Origin: Bog-756 sp963835465
GTDB taxonomy: Bacteria > Actinomycetota > Acidimicrobiia > Acidimicrobiales > RAAP-2
Assembly: GCA_963835465.1 (NCBI GenBank)
Contig: CAWIFR010000002.1
Location: forward strand, 744,001-808,000
Length of the DNA: 64,000 bases
Direction: 5' to 3'
Position numbers and translations under genes: made by a program. The notes under the pieces are model-generated. The model was not told where the DNA came from, searched no databases, and saw only the letters and a list, made by a program, of their open reading frames with translations. Each line of letters begins with the position of its first letter. The stretch's first letter is position 1. Positions 16,894 through 26,569 of the stretch are shown piece by piece.

Positions 16894-17238
16894 TCAGCTC
16901 GAGCCGCTGACCACCGGTGCCTGCCGCTGGGACTGCACTGGCGGCGACGCGGGAGGAGCGAGGTTGGTGGGGGATTGGTTGGTGCTAGCGCCCGAGCCGT
17001 CGCCGGCGGAGGTGCCACTCGGCGACGGGCTGACCGTCGCTCCGGAGGTGGCTGTGCTGGTGGACGCGTGTCCAGGGAGGGCTCGGCTGACGTAGATCCC
17101 GAAGGCGGCCACGGCGGCCACCGACGCCACGGCGATCGTCCTGGTGAGGGAGCGGGTGCGCTCGATGGCGGCATCCCGTCGACGGCGGATGCCGTGGTCG
17201 GGACTCACGCTCCGTCCGGCGAACCGAGGGCTGCTCAT
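16894..17238 (-). CDS. Small membrane-anchored Ser/Thr/Pro-rich protein
   Basis: A 114-residue protein starting at ATG 17238. A basic N-terminus is followed by one helix (RTIAVASVAAVAAFGIYVS), then a low-complexity exported tail rich in Ser, Thr, Pro, Ala and Gly ending QAPVVSGSS. Its place directly before apbE suggests a role as an anchor or small partner, and its Ser/Thr-rich tail might even carry flavin, but no known flavinylation motif can be seen. In related actinobacterial clusters an FMN-binding domain protein often occupies this position. Eighty-eight bases separate it from the kinase gene upstream. Confidence 0.65.
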   Translation of the reverse strand: MSSPRFAGRSVSPDHGIRRRRDAAIERTRSLTRTIAVASVAAVAAFGIYVSRALPGHASTSTATSGATVSPSPSGTSAGDGSGASTNQSPTNLAPPASPPVQSQRQAPVVSGSS

Positions 17239-17332
17239 ACACAAAGGCTACGACCGCATCCTGACGTTTCCATGACACAACGATAAGAATTTTCGAAGAA
17301 AAGACCAGGTCAACCGGGCATCCACTCCGGAA

Positions 17333-18621
17333 TTACGGTGCGGAGCGGGCGGTGGGCCGGGCGGCTGGCCGAGCAGGGGTCGCCGAGGCGAGTCGCCATG
17401 ACACCTCCATCCGGGCACCACCCATGGGCGATGAGCCGACGCTCCAGGTGCCACCGCTGTTCCTGACCACGGCGTCAGCGATGGCCAGGCCCAACCCCGT
17501 CCCTCCGGGCTTGTCGTCGGCCCGGTGAAAGCGGTCGAAGACCAGGTCCCTATGGGCCTCGGGAATACCCGGGCCCGAGTCGTCGACGGTCATCACCACC
17601 CGACCACCGTGGGCTGTGACCCCGAGGTCCACTGAACCGTGCTCGCCGGCGTACCGGCAGGCGTTGTCGAGGAGCACGCTGATCAGGCGGTCCACCGAGT
17701 CGCTGTCGGCCCGGACCTCACAACTCGTCCCGGGATCGATCCGGCCGGTGAGCGTGATCGAGTTGGCATCGGCCACGGCCCGGAAGCGCGAGAGGCAGGC
17801 CACGCCCACCTGGGCGACGTCGGTGATCTCGTCGGTCTGAGCGTCCGGCGGGTCGGCATCGGCCCGGGCCAGCCAGAGTAGGTCCTCCACGATGCACCGG
17901 AGCCGGCCACTCTCCGAGGACACCCTTCGCAGGGTCTCCTGGTAGCTGGAGGCATCCCTCTCCCGACCAAGGGCCAGATCGACCTCGGCCTCGATGACAC
18001 TCAACGGCGTGCGCAGCTCATGGGAGGCGTCGGCCGTGAACTCCGCCTGGCGACGTCGGATCTGTTCGATGGGGGCCGAGGCCCGAAGTCCCACCAGGAA
18101 TGACCCTATGAAGGTGACGACCAGCAGCAGGACCCCCAGCACCGTCTCGGCGATGAGCAGCTCGTCACGCACCTCCCCGATCCTCCCGACACTCTCCCCG
18201 GCCACCAGGATCCGACCGCTCGAGTTGATGGCGTCGAACCGGAAGGAAGTTCCCGCCGTGGTCAGTGTCACGGTCCCCGCCGACCAGGTGTGGGGAGGGA
18301 GTTCGGGGCACCGGCCGTCAGGGGTTGGGGTGTGCCGTCAGCTCCGACCAACCACAGGAAGGACGGGGCGTCGTCGAGGTCGCCGCTGTGGGGAGCCCCG
18401 GTGACGGTGGACAGCGGGTTGACCGAACCTTGCTCGACGCTGGCCAGCCGCGTGCCCAGCCGCGCGTCGACCCCCTGCTCGAGATGGTGGACGATGGCCA
18501 GGTTGGCCGCCAGGGCCATGAGTACGGCCACCGCCCCGACGATGGCGGTGGCGCCCAGCGCCACTTTGGCCGCGTGGACCCACTGGGCATCGCGCTGGCG
18601 CACCAGGTCCAGAAGGCTCAT
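17333..18621 (-). CDS. Sensor histidine kinase, split by a frameshift
   Basis: Two overlapping frames encode one kinase. The first (18621-18268) has helix one (VALGATAIVGAVAVLMALAA) and the start of the exported sensor. The second (to 17333) continues with TFRF-like strands, helix two (VLGVLLLVVTFIGSFLVGL), the H-box FTADASHELRTPLSVIEAE, the N-box SVLLDNACRYAGEHG, and the ATP lid VDDSGPGIP and GGTGLGLAIADAVV. The break is at the GGGG run 18292-18295: one more base restores a continuous protein of about 430 residues. It overlaps the response regulator stop by ATGA. The pair is of the OmpR/EnvZ class and probably controls the redox cluster that follows. Confidence 0.88.
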
Positions 18622-19286
18622 CCGGCCACCATCCGGTAGCCGGTGCCGCGTACCGTCTCGATGCGAGAGGTTGTCTCACCGAGCTTGGCCCGGAGGCGTC
18701 CGACATGGACGTCGATGGTGTTGGAGCCGACGGCGTCAGCCTCGTCGTCCCACACCTGCAGGGCAATGGTGCGCCGGCTGACGACGGCCGGCGACCGCCG
18801 CATGAACAGCTCCATGAGTCCGGTCTCGATGGTGGTGAGGGTTACCGGCTTGCCCCTGCGGGTGACCACCCGGGTGGTTGGGTCGAACTGAAGGTCGCCA
18901 TTGGTCAGCACGGGGTCGACGGTGAGGGCGGGACGTCGCTGCAGGGCGGTGATACGGGCCACAAGTTCGGCAAAGGAGAAGGGCTTGACCAGGTAGTCGT
19001 CGGCCCCTTGGTTGAGTCCCTCCACCCGGTCCTCGGTCGCATCCCTGGCGGTGAGCATGAGCACCGGTGTGCGATCCCCTCGGCTCCGCATCTCCGCAAT
19101 CACCTCGATGCCGGTCTTCTTGGGCATCCGCCAGTCGAGTACCGCCACCTCATAGGTGTACGAGCGGAGGTAGGCCAGTGCCTCGGCACCGTCGACCACA
19201 CCATCGACCACGTAACCCTGCTCCCGCAGTCCCCGTTCGAGGACCGAACGAAGACCCGGATCGTCTTCGGCCACGAGCACCCTCAT
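18618..19286 (-). CDS. Response regulator, OmpR/PhoB family
   Basis: A 222-residue regulator. The receiver domain has the acidic pair in VLVAEDDPGL, the phosphorylation Asp in VAVLDWRMPKKTG (residue about 51), Thr in VLMLTARD and Lys in DDYLVKPFSF. The C-terminal winged helix runs from NGDLQFDPTTRVVTRRGKPV to VRGTGYRMVAG. The ATG at 19286 is chosen because the receiver fold begins there; the longer frame upstream is not protein-like. It is the first gene of a co-directional run that includes the kinase and the ApbE/haem/NuoF/ferredoxin genes. Confidence 0.94.
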   Translation of the reverse strand: MRVLVAEDDPGLRSVLERGLREQGYVVDGVVDGAEALAYLRSYTYEVAVLDWRMPKKTGIEVIAEMRSRGDRTPVLMLTARDATEDRVEGLNQGADDYLVKPFSFAELVARITALQRRPALTVDPVLTNGDLQFDPTTRVVTRRGKPVTLTTIETGLMELFMRRSPAVVSRRTIALQVWDDEADAVGSNTIDVHVGRLRAKLGETTSRIETVRGTGYRMVAG

Positions 19287-19937
19287 CGAGTGGTCCGCGG
19301 CGTTGCGCGTCGAAGCACCGGCGTGGGGCCGCTTCGCCGCCTGAAGCCCCGAGGCGCGGTCCACATAGGCTGCCGATCCTGCCCCATCAAGATGACAGCG
19401 AGATGACGGTGGCCACCCTCGCCACCCTCCGTGGCATTGGCGTCGAAGCCGGTTCGACCTTCGATATTCCGCCAGCGGACGATTGACCGGTGGACGAAGC
19501 AGGCATACGATGACGCCAGCAGGGCAGTAAGCCGCTTCGTTGGGCGGTGTTGTGGCAGAGGCGGCGGACCACTCGGGGAGACCCACACGTGCACTGGCCT
19601 GAAGGACGGGAAGGAGCTTCGGGAATCACAGCTACCCAGCGTGATTCTTGGCCGCCGCCGGTTCAGGGTTCCCGTGTTGGACCTCCCGTTCGTGTACCGT
19701 TTGTCGCGGTGGGACGGCGCACAACTCCAATGACCAACTCCTCCGGACCAGGGGGAGCACCTAGATCGCAGTTGCGAAAGGCATAACCGAGGGTCGCAAC
19801 TCATCATCCACCGGGTCCCCCGACGCTGGCTGCCCCCCTGCCCCTCGTGGTGGTCGGCGCCGGGGACCCGGCGGGCTCTCCCCTCCAGGGATCGAGCCCG
19901 CCGAACGGGGGGACCCGGCGTAGGGTCCACGCCGTAC
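19287..19937. other. Long intergenic region with hairpins
   Basis: 651 bases without a convincing gene. It holds the promoter side of the response regulator gene and the 3' side of leuD. An eight-base inverted repeat AGTTGCGA/TCGCAACT lies at 19770-19777 and 19794-19801. A ten-base one, CCGGGTCCCC/GGGGACCCGG, lies at 19811-19820 and 19862-19871. A reading frame at 19431-19733 looks random in composition. Confidence 0.5.
19870..19902 (-). terminator. Probable terminator of the leuCD transcript
   Basis: GGCGGGCTC (19870-19878) and GAGCCCGCC (19894-19902) form a perfect nine-base stem with a 15-base loop, 36 bases beyond the leuD stop. There is no T-tract, so it may stop transcription poorly or serve RNA stability. 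Confidence 0.45.
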
Positions 19938-20531
19938 TCAGCGGGTAGTTGGCATCCAGGGGGCACGAGTGGCCTCGTAGGCCTTGATCTCATCCTCGTA
20001 GCGAAGGGTGAGGCCGATGTCGTCCCACCCGTTGACCAGACGGGCCCGCGTGAACTCGTCCATCGGGAACTCGACCTCGATTCCCGCCGAAGGGGCCTCC
20101 AGAGTGCCACGCTCGATGTCGATGGTGATCTGCATGGCCGGCTCGGCGATCACCGCGTCGATGAGCAGCCGGCCGGTCAGCGCATCGACCTGGACGGGCA
20201 CCAGACCGGCCTTGGTGCAGTTGTTGCGGAAGATGTCCCCAAAACGTGGGGACACCACCGCGTCGAACCCGTAGTCCTGGAGAGCCCACACTGCGTGCTC
20301 CCGGGACGAGCCCGTGCCGAAGTTCGGTCCCGCCACCAAGATGGTGGCCCCGGCGTACTGCTCGAGATTCAGGACGAAGTCACGGTCGTCCCGCCACTCC
20401 GCGAAGAGTCCGGCGCCGAACCCGGTGCGTTCGACCCGCTTCAGCCAGTCGGAGGGAATGATCTGGTCAGTGTCCACATCCGAGCGGTCCAGGGGTACGG
20501 CCCTCCCGCTGACCAGCTGCATCGCCTTCAT
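19938..20531 (-). CDS. leuD: 3-Isopropylmalate dehydratase, small subunit
   Basis: A 197-residue LeuD, partner of LeuC in isomerising 2- to 3-isopropylmalate for leucine synthesis. Family features are RSDVDTDQIIPSDWLKRV, the substrate-specificity region RVERTGFGAGLFAEW, the GPNFGTGSSREHAVWAL loop and FGDIFRNNCTKAGLVPV. Length is usual. It starts 16 bases after leuC, in one transcript. Confidence 0.96.
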   Translation of the reverse strand: MKAMQLVSGRAVPLDRSDVDTDQIIPSDWLKRVERTGFGAGLFAEWRDDRDFVLNLEQYAGATILVAGPNFGTGSSREHAVWALQDYGFDAVVSPRFGDIFRNNCTKAGLVPVQVDALTGRLLIDAVIAEPAMQITIDIERGTLEAPSAGIEVEFPMDEFTRARLVNGWDDIGLTLRYEDEIKAYEATRAPWMPTTR

Positions 20532-20547
20532 CCGTGGGCTGCTTTCA

Positions 20548-21960
20548 TCACTCGAGCTCCTCGGGGGCGGCGAAGTGTCCGGCCACCGCGGTTGCTGCAG
20601 CCACCGCAGGGGAGACCAGATGGGTGCGACCGCCCCGGCCCTGCCGGCCTTCGAAGTTGCGGTTGGAGGTCGATGCCGCCCGCTCGCCGGGGGCGAGCTT
20701 GTCGGGATTCATGGCCAGGCACATGGAGCAGCCCGGCTGGCGCCACTCGAAGCCGGCCGAAAGGAATACCGAGTCGAGCCCCTCTGATTCCGCCTGGGCC
20801 CTGACCCGGTGCGAGCCGGGCACGACCATGGCCCGCATGCCCGTACGAATCTTCCGACCCCGCAGCACGTCGGCTGCGGCCCGGAGGTCCTCGATGCGCC
20901 CGTTGGTACACGAGCCGATGAACACGGTGTCGACGGCGATGTCGTGGATGGGCGTGCCCGCCACCAGCCCCATGTACTCGAGGGCCCGGTCCGCGGCCTC
21001 CTGTTCGGCGTCGTCGTCCATGGCCGCCGGGTCGGGCACCGAGCCGTCGATGCGGGTGACCTGCGCCGGGTTGGTGCCCCACGAGACGTAGGGGGCCAGG
21101 GTGCTCGCGTCGAGGCGGACCTCGCGGTCGAAGGTGGCCCCGTCGTCGGTGGGCAGGGAGCGCCATTCGGCCAGAGCGGCCTCCCAGGCCGCTCCCCTGG
21201 GCGCATGGTCGCGTCCCTCGAGGTAGGCGAAGGTGGTGTCGTCGGGGGCGATCATTCCGGCCCGGGCCCCGGCTTCGATGGACATGTTGCACACCGTCAT
21301 GCGGCCCTCCATGGAGAGGCCGGTGAACGCCTTGCCGCGGTACTCGATGATGTGGCCAGAGCCGCCCCCGGTCCCGATGGTGCCGATGACCGCCAGCACC
21401 AGGTCCTTGGCCGTCACGCCGTCGGGGAGGTCGCCGTCGACGGTGACGGCCATGGAGGCCGGCCGGCGCTGGGGGAGCGTCTGGGTGGCCAGCACGTGCT
21501 CCACTTCACTGGTGCCGATGCCAAAGGCCAGAGCGCCGAAGGCTCCGTGGGTGGACGTGTGGCTGTCACCACACACGATGGTCATGCCCGGCTGGGTAAG
21601 GCCCTGCTCGGGGCCGATGATGTGGACGATGCCCTGGTCGGCGTGGCCCATGGGGTAGCAGGTGATCCCGAACTCGGAGCAGTTGGCCGCCAGTACCTCG
21701 AGCTGCTTGGCCGAGATGGGGTCGGCCACCGGCTTGTCGATGTCGATGGTGGGTACGTTGTGGTCGGCGGTGGCGATGGTCAGGTCCGGGCGGTGGACGC
21801 CCCGACCGGCCAGGCGGAGGCCATCGAAGGCCTGGGGCGAGGTCACCTCGTGCACGAGGTGGAGGTCGATGAAGATGACGTCGGGCTCGTCATCGGAGCC
21901 GGCGTGGACCACGTGGCGGTCCCAAACCTTTTCGGACAGGGTCCTCGGCGTGTCGGTCAT
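20548..21960 (-). CDS. leuC: 3-Isopropylmalate dehydratase, large subunit
   Basis: A 470-residue aconitase-family enzyme. Cluster cysteines are in VFIGSCTNGRIEDL and CSMCLAMNPDKL, giving the three ligands of the 4Fe-4S cluster. Other landmarks are the start TLSEKVWDRHVV, FIDLHLVHEVTSPQAFDGLR, VCGDSHTSTHGAFGALAFGI and the C-terminal GRQGRGGRTHLVSPAVAAA. Its start codon is one base from the greA stop, so greA-leuC-leuD probably form one transcript, an unusual pairing. It completes the leucine-specific branch with the ilv genes at the window start. Confidence 0.96.
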   Translation of the reverse strand: MTDTPRTLSEKVWDRHVVHAGSDDEPDVIFIDLHLVHEVTSPQAFDGLRLAGRGVHRPDLTIATADHNVPTIDIDKPVADPISAKQLEVLAANCSEFGITCYPMGHADQGIVHIIGPEQGLTQPGMTIVCGDSHTSTHGAFGALAFGIGTSEVEHVLATQTLPQRRPASMAVTVDGDLPDGVTAKDLVLAVIGTIGTGGGSGHIIEYRGKAFTGLSMEGRMTVCNMSIEAGARAGMIAPDDTTFAYLEGRDHAPRGAAWEAALAEWRSLPTDDGATFDREVRLDASTLAPYVSWGTNPAQVTRIDGSVPDPAAMDDDAEQEAADRALEYMGLVAGTPIHDIAVDTVFIGSCTNGRIEDLRAAADVLRGRKIRTGMRAMVVPGSHRVRAQAESEGLDSVFLSAGFEWRQPGCSMCLAMNPDKLAPGERAASTSNRNFEGRQGRGGRTHLVSPAVAAATAVAGHFAAPEELE

Positions 21961-21961
21961 C

Positions 21962-22448
21962 TCAGGTTCCTATGTTGACGATCTGGACTTTGAGGGTACC
22001 TCCGGGGGAGGCGTACTCCACCGCGTCCCCAACGACATGACCGAGGAGGGCCGAGCCGAGGGGCGAACCCGGTGAGACGACGGTCAGTTCGCCCTGTCGC
22101 TCCTCGATGGAGCCGACGAAGAAGTCGGTGGTGTCGTCCTCGTCGTCCCCTTCGTAGCGGAGGGTGACCACGGTCCCGTGGGCCACCGTACCGTCGGAAG
22201 CCTGGCCGGTCGTCCACCACGGTCGCCGTCTTGAGCATCCGCTCGAGCGTCCGGATCCGGGACTCCATCTTGCCCTGGGCGTCCTTGGCTGCGTGGTAGT
22301 CGCCGTTCTCCTTCAGGTCCCCGAGCGCCCGTGCGGTCTCGATCGCCGCGGCGATCTCCACCCGGCCTCGGGTGGTTAGGTCCTCCAGCTCGGTCTGGAG
22401 CCGGTTGTAGGTAGCACGAGTCAGTTGGGTGTCAGAGGCGTCACTCAC
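21962..22448 (-). CDS. greA: Transcription elongation factor GreA, frameshifted
   Basis: GreA rescues backtracked RNA polymerase by stimulating transcript cleavage. The N-terminal coiled coil is clear (LTRATYNRLQTELEDL, then IAAAIETARALGDLKENGDY with the acidic tip residues, then AAKDAQGKMESRIRTLERML). After VVDDRP the frame breaks. Dropping one C from the CC at 22201-22202 gives a second frame, ASDGTVAHGTVVTLRYEGDD, leading to VSPGSPLGSALLGHVVGDAV and VQIVNIGT with a stop at 21962. That is a normal GreA C-terminal domain. The start is GTG 22448. The restored protein would be about 161 residues, the usual length. Confidence 0.88.
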
Positions 22449-22479
22449 GGCTCACCAGGCTACTCGGGCGCTTTCGCCG

Positions 22480-24011
22480 TCAGGACGAGCGGGTCAGGGA
22501 GTACCGGTCAACGTCGAAGTGCCTGGTGCGCTGCCGGTAGCGCCACGTGAAGTCGGGCCAGAGCGTGGTATTCCGCCCCGAGGCGTCGAGGTACCAACTG
22601 GAGCAGCCCGAGCTCCATACCGTGTGGGCCATCTCGGCCTGGATCTCCTCGTTGAACGTCTGGACGGCGGACGGATGCACCGAGAAGGTGTCGGCGTTGC
22701 GGGCGGCCAGTGTCTTCAGTGCGTCCACGATGTAGTTGAACTGGCTCTCCATCATGAAGACCATCGACGAGTGGCCCAGACCCGTGTTGGGCCCGACGAT
22801 GATGAACAGATTGGGGAAGCCGGCCACCGTCGAGCCCAGGTAGGCGGTGAGGCTCCCGCCCCAGTGCTCGGCCAGCGTCCGCCCGTCGGCCCCCGTCACC
22901 ATCTGGGCGATCGGAGGGTCGGTGACGGTGAAGCCGGTCCCCAGGATGATGGTGTCGACTCGGTGCTCGGTGCCATCGGCCGTCACCACGGCGTCAGCGG
23001 TGACCATCGCGATGGGCTCGGTGACCAGATCCACATTGGGCTGGGTCACGGACGGGTAGTAGTCGTTGGACAACAGAACCCGTTTGCAGCCGAGGGCGTA
23101 GTGCGGGGTCAGCCGGTCGCGCAGCCCGAGGTCGGCCACCTGCTCCTCGAGATGCCTTCGGGCGCCGAGGGAGGCGTACTTGGCCAGCCGGGGCCACTTG
23201 GCGAACATCAGGACCATCAGCTCCCTCGACCAGTAGATCCGGGCCCGGGCCAGCTGCATGGCCAGCGGCCAACGCCGGAACAGCCGGCGTTCACGCTCGG
23301 AGAAGGCCCGGTCGGGCCGGGGCATGATCCACGGAGCCGTCCGCTGGAACACGCTGAGGTGACTGACCTGGGGCTGGATCTGGGGCACGAACTGGATGGC
23401 CGAGGCGCCCGTCCCGATCACGGCCACCCGCTCGCCGGCCAGGTCGTGGTCGTGGTCCCAGCGCGCCGAGTGGAAGACCGTGCCGGCGAATTGGTCGAGG
23501 CCGTCGATGGCCGGCACCGAGGGGGTGCTGAGGAACCCCGAGGCCAGCACGAGTAGATCGCCGGTCACCGTGCCCCCGGTGGTCTCCACGCTCCACCGGC
23601 GGGGGCCCGGCTCCCAGCTCGCTCCGGTGACCTCGGTCCCGAACCGGATGAGGCGCTTCACGTTGGCGCGTTCGGCCACCGCCCGCAGGTAGTCCTCGAT
23701 CTCCGGTTGGGGGGCGAAGGTGCGGGTCCACTCGGGGTTGGGTGCCGATGAGAACGAGTAGAGCAGCGACGGCACGTCGCACTGGCAGCCGGGGTAGGTG
23801 TTGACGTACCAGGTCCCGCCCAGGTCCTCCTCCCGTTCCAGGACGACCACGTCGTCGATGCCTTCGCCCTGGAGCCGGATCGCCAGTCCCACGCCCCCGA
23901 ACCCGGCCCCGACGATGATGATCCGGTGGTGATCGGAGTACGGCGGGTCGGGATGGTGGCCGCTCCGGAGGACGGATCGGGCACCGTGCTGTCGAGGGGT
24001 GGGGCGGGCAT
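22480..24011 (-). CDS. Flavin-binding monooxygenase (Baeyer-Villiger type), N-terminus frameshifted
   Basis: A class B flavoprotein monooxygenase of about 500 residues. Features are the FAD loop RIIIVGAGFGGVGLAIRL, LGGTWYVNTYPGCQCDVPSLLYSFS, the second Rossmann loop VAVIGTGASAIQFVPQI, and LGTGFTV late in the chain. A fingerprint close to the Baeyer-Villiger class (YSARWDHDHDL at the FxGxxxHxxxW position, reading FHSARWDHD) is present. The GTG at 23892 would remove the FAD loop, so the real start is upstream. The best candidate, the ATG at 24011, is in another frame, so a shift near 23950-23990 is likely. Substrate is unknown. Confidence 0.82.
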
Positions 24012-24206
24012 GACCCCAGTCTTATCGCTCGGCGGGTGCCGACGGCACCGACCGCCGACCGCCGTCCATGGGCCGAGGCCCCAGGCGCCGACGGCCGGTG
24101 GGGCCCGGCCAGCTCGCTCAGCCGGCGTCACCGGGCCACAACATGCCTCCGATAGCTGGCCCGTGGGATGATCGTGGGCCAGCGGCGCAAACGGGAGGAC
24201 GCTCGG

Positions 24207-25336
24207 ATGGCTGACATTGAAGGAACGTGGGACCCACAGTTCGGGGCGGTGGTCGATGCCCTTTCGTCCAGTCTCGACGCCGGGACGGACGTCGGGGCGT
24301 CGGTGGCGGTCCTGTTGGACGGTGAGCCGGTGGTGGACGTCTGGGGTGGCTTCGTGGATGAACAACACTCGGCCCCGTGGCGGGAGGACACGCTGACCAA
24401 TGTCTGGTCCACCACCAAGACGATGACATTTCTCTGTGCCCTGATGCTGGCCGACCGGGGGCAGCTCGACTTCTACGCGCCGGTGTCCGAGTACTGGCCC
24501 GAGTTTGCGGCAGGGGGCAAGGAGGGCGTCCAGGTCCGCCACCTCATGAGCCACACCGCCGGCCTGCCCGGCTGGGACGAGCCGCTCCGGGCGGAGGACC
24601 TGGCCGACTGGGACCGGTGTACCTCCCTGCTGGCCGCTCAGGAGCCGTGGTGGGAGCCGGGCACCGCCTCGGGCTACCACGCGGTGACCCAGGGCTACCT
24701 CGTCGGAGAGGTCGTGCGCCGGATCACCGGGGAGACCATCGGGAGCTGGTTCGCCCGTGAGGTGGCCACGCCCCTGGGCGCCGACTTCCACATCGGGCTG
24801 CCCGAGTCCGAGGACCACCGGGTGTCCCTGGTCATCCCGCCGCCCCCGGTGGACATGGCCGAGCTGAGCAGTCACAGATCGCCATCCGGGCCATGACCAA
24901 CCCTCCTCTCGACGCCACCTACCCCCAGCACTCCTGGTGGCGGCGAGCCGAGATCCCAGCGGCCAACGGGCACGGCAACGCCATGTCGGTGGCCCTGGTG
25001 CAGTCGGTGGTCGCCGGCGGCGGGGAGGCCCGCGGTATTCGCCTCCTCTCGGAGAAGGGGTGTGAACCGATCTTCGACGAACAGGCTCACGGCACCGATC
25101 TCGTGCTGGGGCTGACCAACCGGTTCGGCATGGGCTACGGGCTGAAGCACGAGCTGATGCCCATCGGACCCAGGGCCTGCTACTGGGGAGGGTACGGCGG
25201 CTCGCTCATCGTGATGGACCTGGAGGCCCGGCTGACCGTCTGTTACGTGATGAACCGGATGGACAGCGGGCTCCAGGGGGATTTCCGGGGGGCCACCATC
25301 ATGCTGGCGGCCGCAGCCGCCCTCGTTGAGGGCTGA
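24207..25336 (+). CDS. Serine hydrolase of the class C beta-lactamase/esterase family, frameshifted
   Basis: Two frames form one protein of about 376 residues. The first (ATG 24207, after GGGAGGA) has the catalytic S-x-x-K at residues 68-71 in VWSTTKTMTFLCALMLAD, and the Tyr motif in SGYHAVTQGYLVGEV. It becomes nonsense after VDMAEL near 24870. The second frame begins IAIRAMTNPPLDATYPQHSWW and continues with EIPAANGHGNAMSVALVQSV, the C-terminal segment FGMGYGLKHELM, GYGGSLIVMDLEARLTVCYV and a stop at 25336. Members are usually esterases or peptidases rather than true lactamases. No signal peptide is present, so it acts in the cytoplasm. Confidence 0.82.
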
Positions 25337-25386
25337 CCGAACCGAGTCATGATGACGGCTGTCTGTGGGGTACGGGGTAGCGCCGG

Positions 25387-26493
25387 GTGACGGCGGAGAC
25401 GCCGTGGGTCGGCGAGCCCAGGACCCGGTCCTTCGAGGCCCAGTTCGAGGAGCAACAGGGCCGGACCTTCAACTGGAAGGCGCTGGTCAAACGGCTGATC
25501 GTCGTGCTGATCGCCGGGGTGGCCCTCTACCTGGTGCTGCCCGAGCTGGTCAACGTGTTCCACTCGTGGCCCAGGCTGGCCACCCTCGACCTGCTCTGGT
25601 TCATCCCCGCCGTGGTGGCCGAAGGGGCCCACTTCGCCTGCACCTTCTCCCTCCAGCGAATCGCCCTGCGCACCAAGGCCTGGTTCCCGGTGGTCACCGC
25701 CCAGCTCGCCGGCAACTCGATCTCCCTGATCGTGCCCGGCGGGGCCGCCGCCGGGGCCGCCGTCCAGTTCCGCATGCTGGCCTTGAGTGGCATGGACGCC
25801 ACCGACGCGGTCGGCGGCCTGACCGCCTTCTCCTTCCTGGGTATCGCCGGCCTCTTGTTCTTGCCGGTCTTCGTGCTACCCGTGGTGATCTTCGGCACCC
25901 CGGTGAGCCGCGGCCTGGCCGAGGCAGCGGTGATCGGGACCATCGGCTTCTTCCTCTTCTGTGGACTGGGGGCGGTGTTCATGGCTACGGAGGCCCCCCT
26001 TCGTTGGGTGGGGCGCGTGGCCCAGTCGGCCCGCAATCGCCTCCTCCGCAAGCGGCCGCGCCTGATCGGCTTGCCCGACCGGCTCATGGAGCAGCGGGAC
26101 CTCATTCGTGGCGTGCTGGGCAACCAGTGGTGGCAGGCCACCCTCCTGTCGGCCGGCCGGCTGCTGTTCGACTACCTGTGCCTGCTCTTCTCGGTCTTCG
26201 CCGTGGGGGCCCACCCCCGACCGACGCTCATCCTGCTGGCCTACGCGGTGGCCGGGATCATCGGGCTCGTCCCCATCACCCCCGGTGGCCTGGGCATCGT
26301 CGAGGCCTCGCTGAGCGGCCTACTGGTCCTGGCCGGGTTGGACGGGGCCCAGGCCGTGCTGGCCACCCTGGCCTACCGCCTGGCCTCGTACTGGCTTCCC
26401 CTGATGTCAGGTCCGTTCGCCTACGGCATCTTCAAGCACCGCTACCGTGACTCCGGCGCGCCACCAGCCGTGACCGCCGGGGCACCGGGCTGA
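25387..26493 (+). CDS. Lysylphosphatidylglycerol synthase TM region/UPF0104-like membrane protein
   Basis: A 368-residue integral membrane protein with about eight helices, starting at GTG 25387. Segments such as AQLAGNSISLIVPGGAAAGA, GLVPITPGGLGIVEASLSGL and YRLASYWLPLMSGPFAY are typical of the flippase-like domain family that includes the membrane half of MprF and AglD. Members are thought to move lipids or lipid-linked sugars across the membrane. Here there is no fused aminoacyl-transfer domain, so a lipid flippase-like role is an inference. It lies 50 bases after the hydrolase gene. Confidence 0.82.
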   Translation: MTAETPWVGEPRTRSFEAQFEEQQGRTFNWKALVKRLIVVLIAGVALYLVLPELVNVFHSWPRLATLDLLWFIPAVVAEGAHFACTFSLQRIALRTKAWFPVVTAQLAGNSISLIVPGGAAAGAAVQFRMLALSGMDATDAVGGLTAFSFLGIAGLLFLPVFVLPVVIFGTPVSRGLAEAAVIGTIGFFLFCGLGAVFMATEAPLRWVGRVAQSARNRLLRKRPRLIGLPDRLMEQRDLIRGVLGNQWWQATLLSAGRLLFDYLCLLFSVFAVGAHPRPTLILLAYAVAGIIGLVPITPGGLGIVEASLSGLLVLAGLDGAQAVLATLAYRLASYWLPLMSGPFAYGIFKHRYRDSGAPPAVTAGAPG

Positions 26494-26522
26494 ATCTGGC
26501 GGTTCTGGAGAGCAGAGCCGAT

Positions 26523-26549
26523 GCCCCCCGAAGGGCCCCCTCGGGGGGC
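26523..26549. terminator. Hairpin between convergent genes
   Basis: GCCCCCCGA (26523-26531) and TCGGGGGGC (26541-26549) form a perfect nine-base stem with a nine-base loop between two convergent genes. It may end transcription from both sides. There is no T-tract. Confidence 0.5.
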
Positions 26550-26569
26550 GGCGATGACCACGACCAGCC

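Noticed and set aside
19431..19733. 100-codon plus-strand frame between the response regulator and leuD
   Set aside because: No ribosome-binding site; composition resembles chance translation and no family is recognised.
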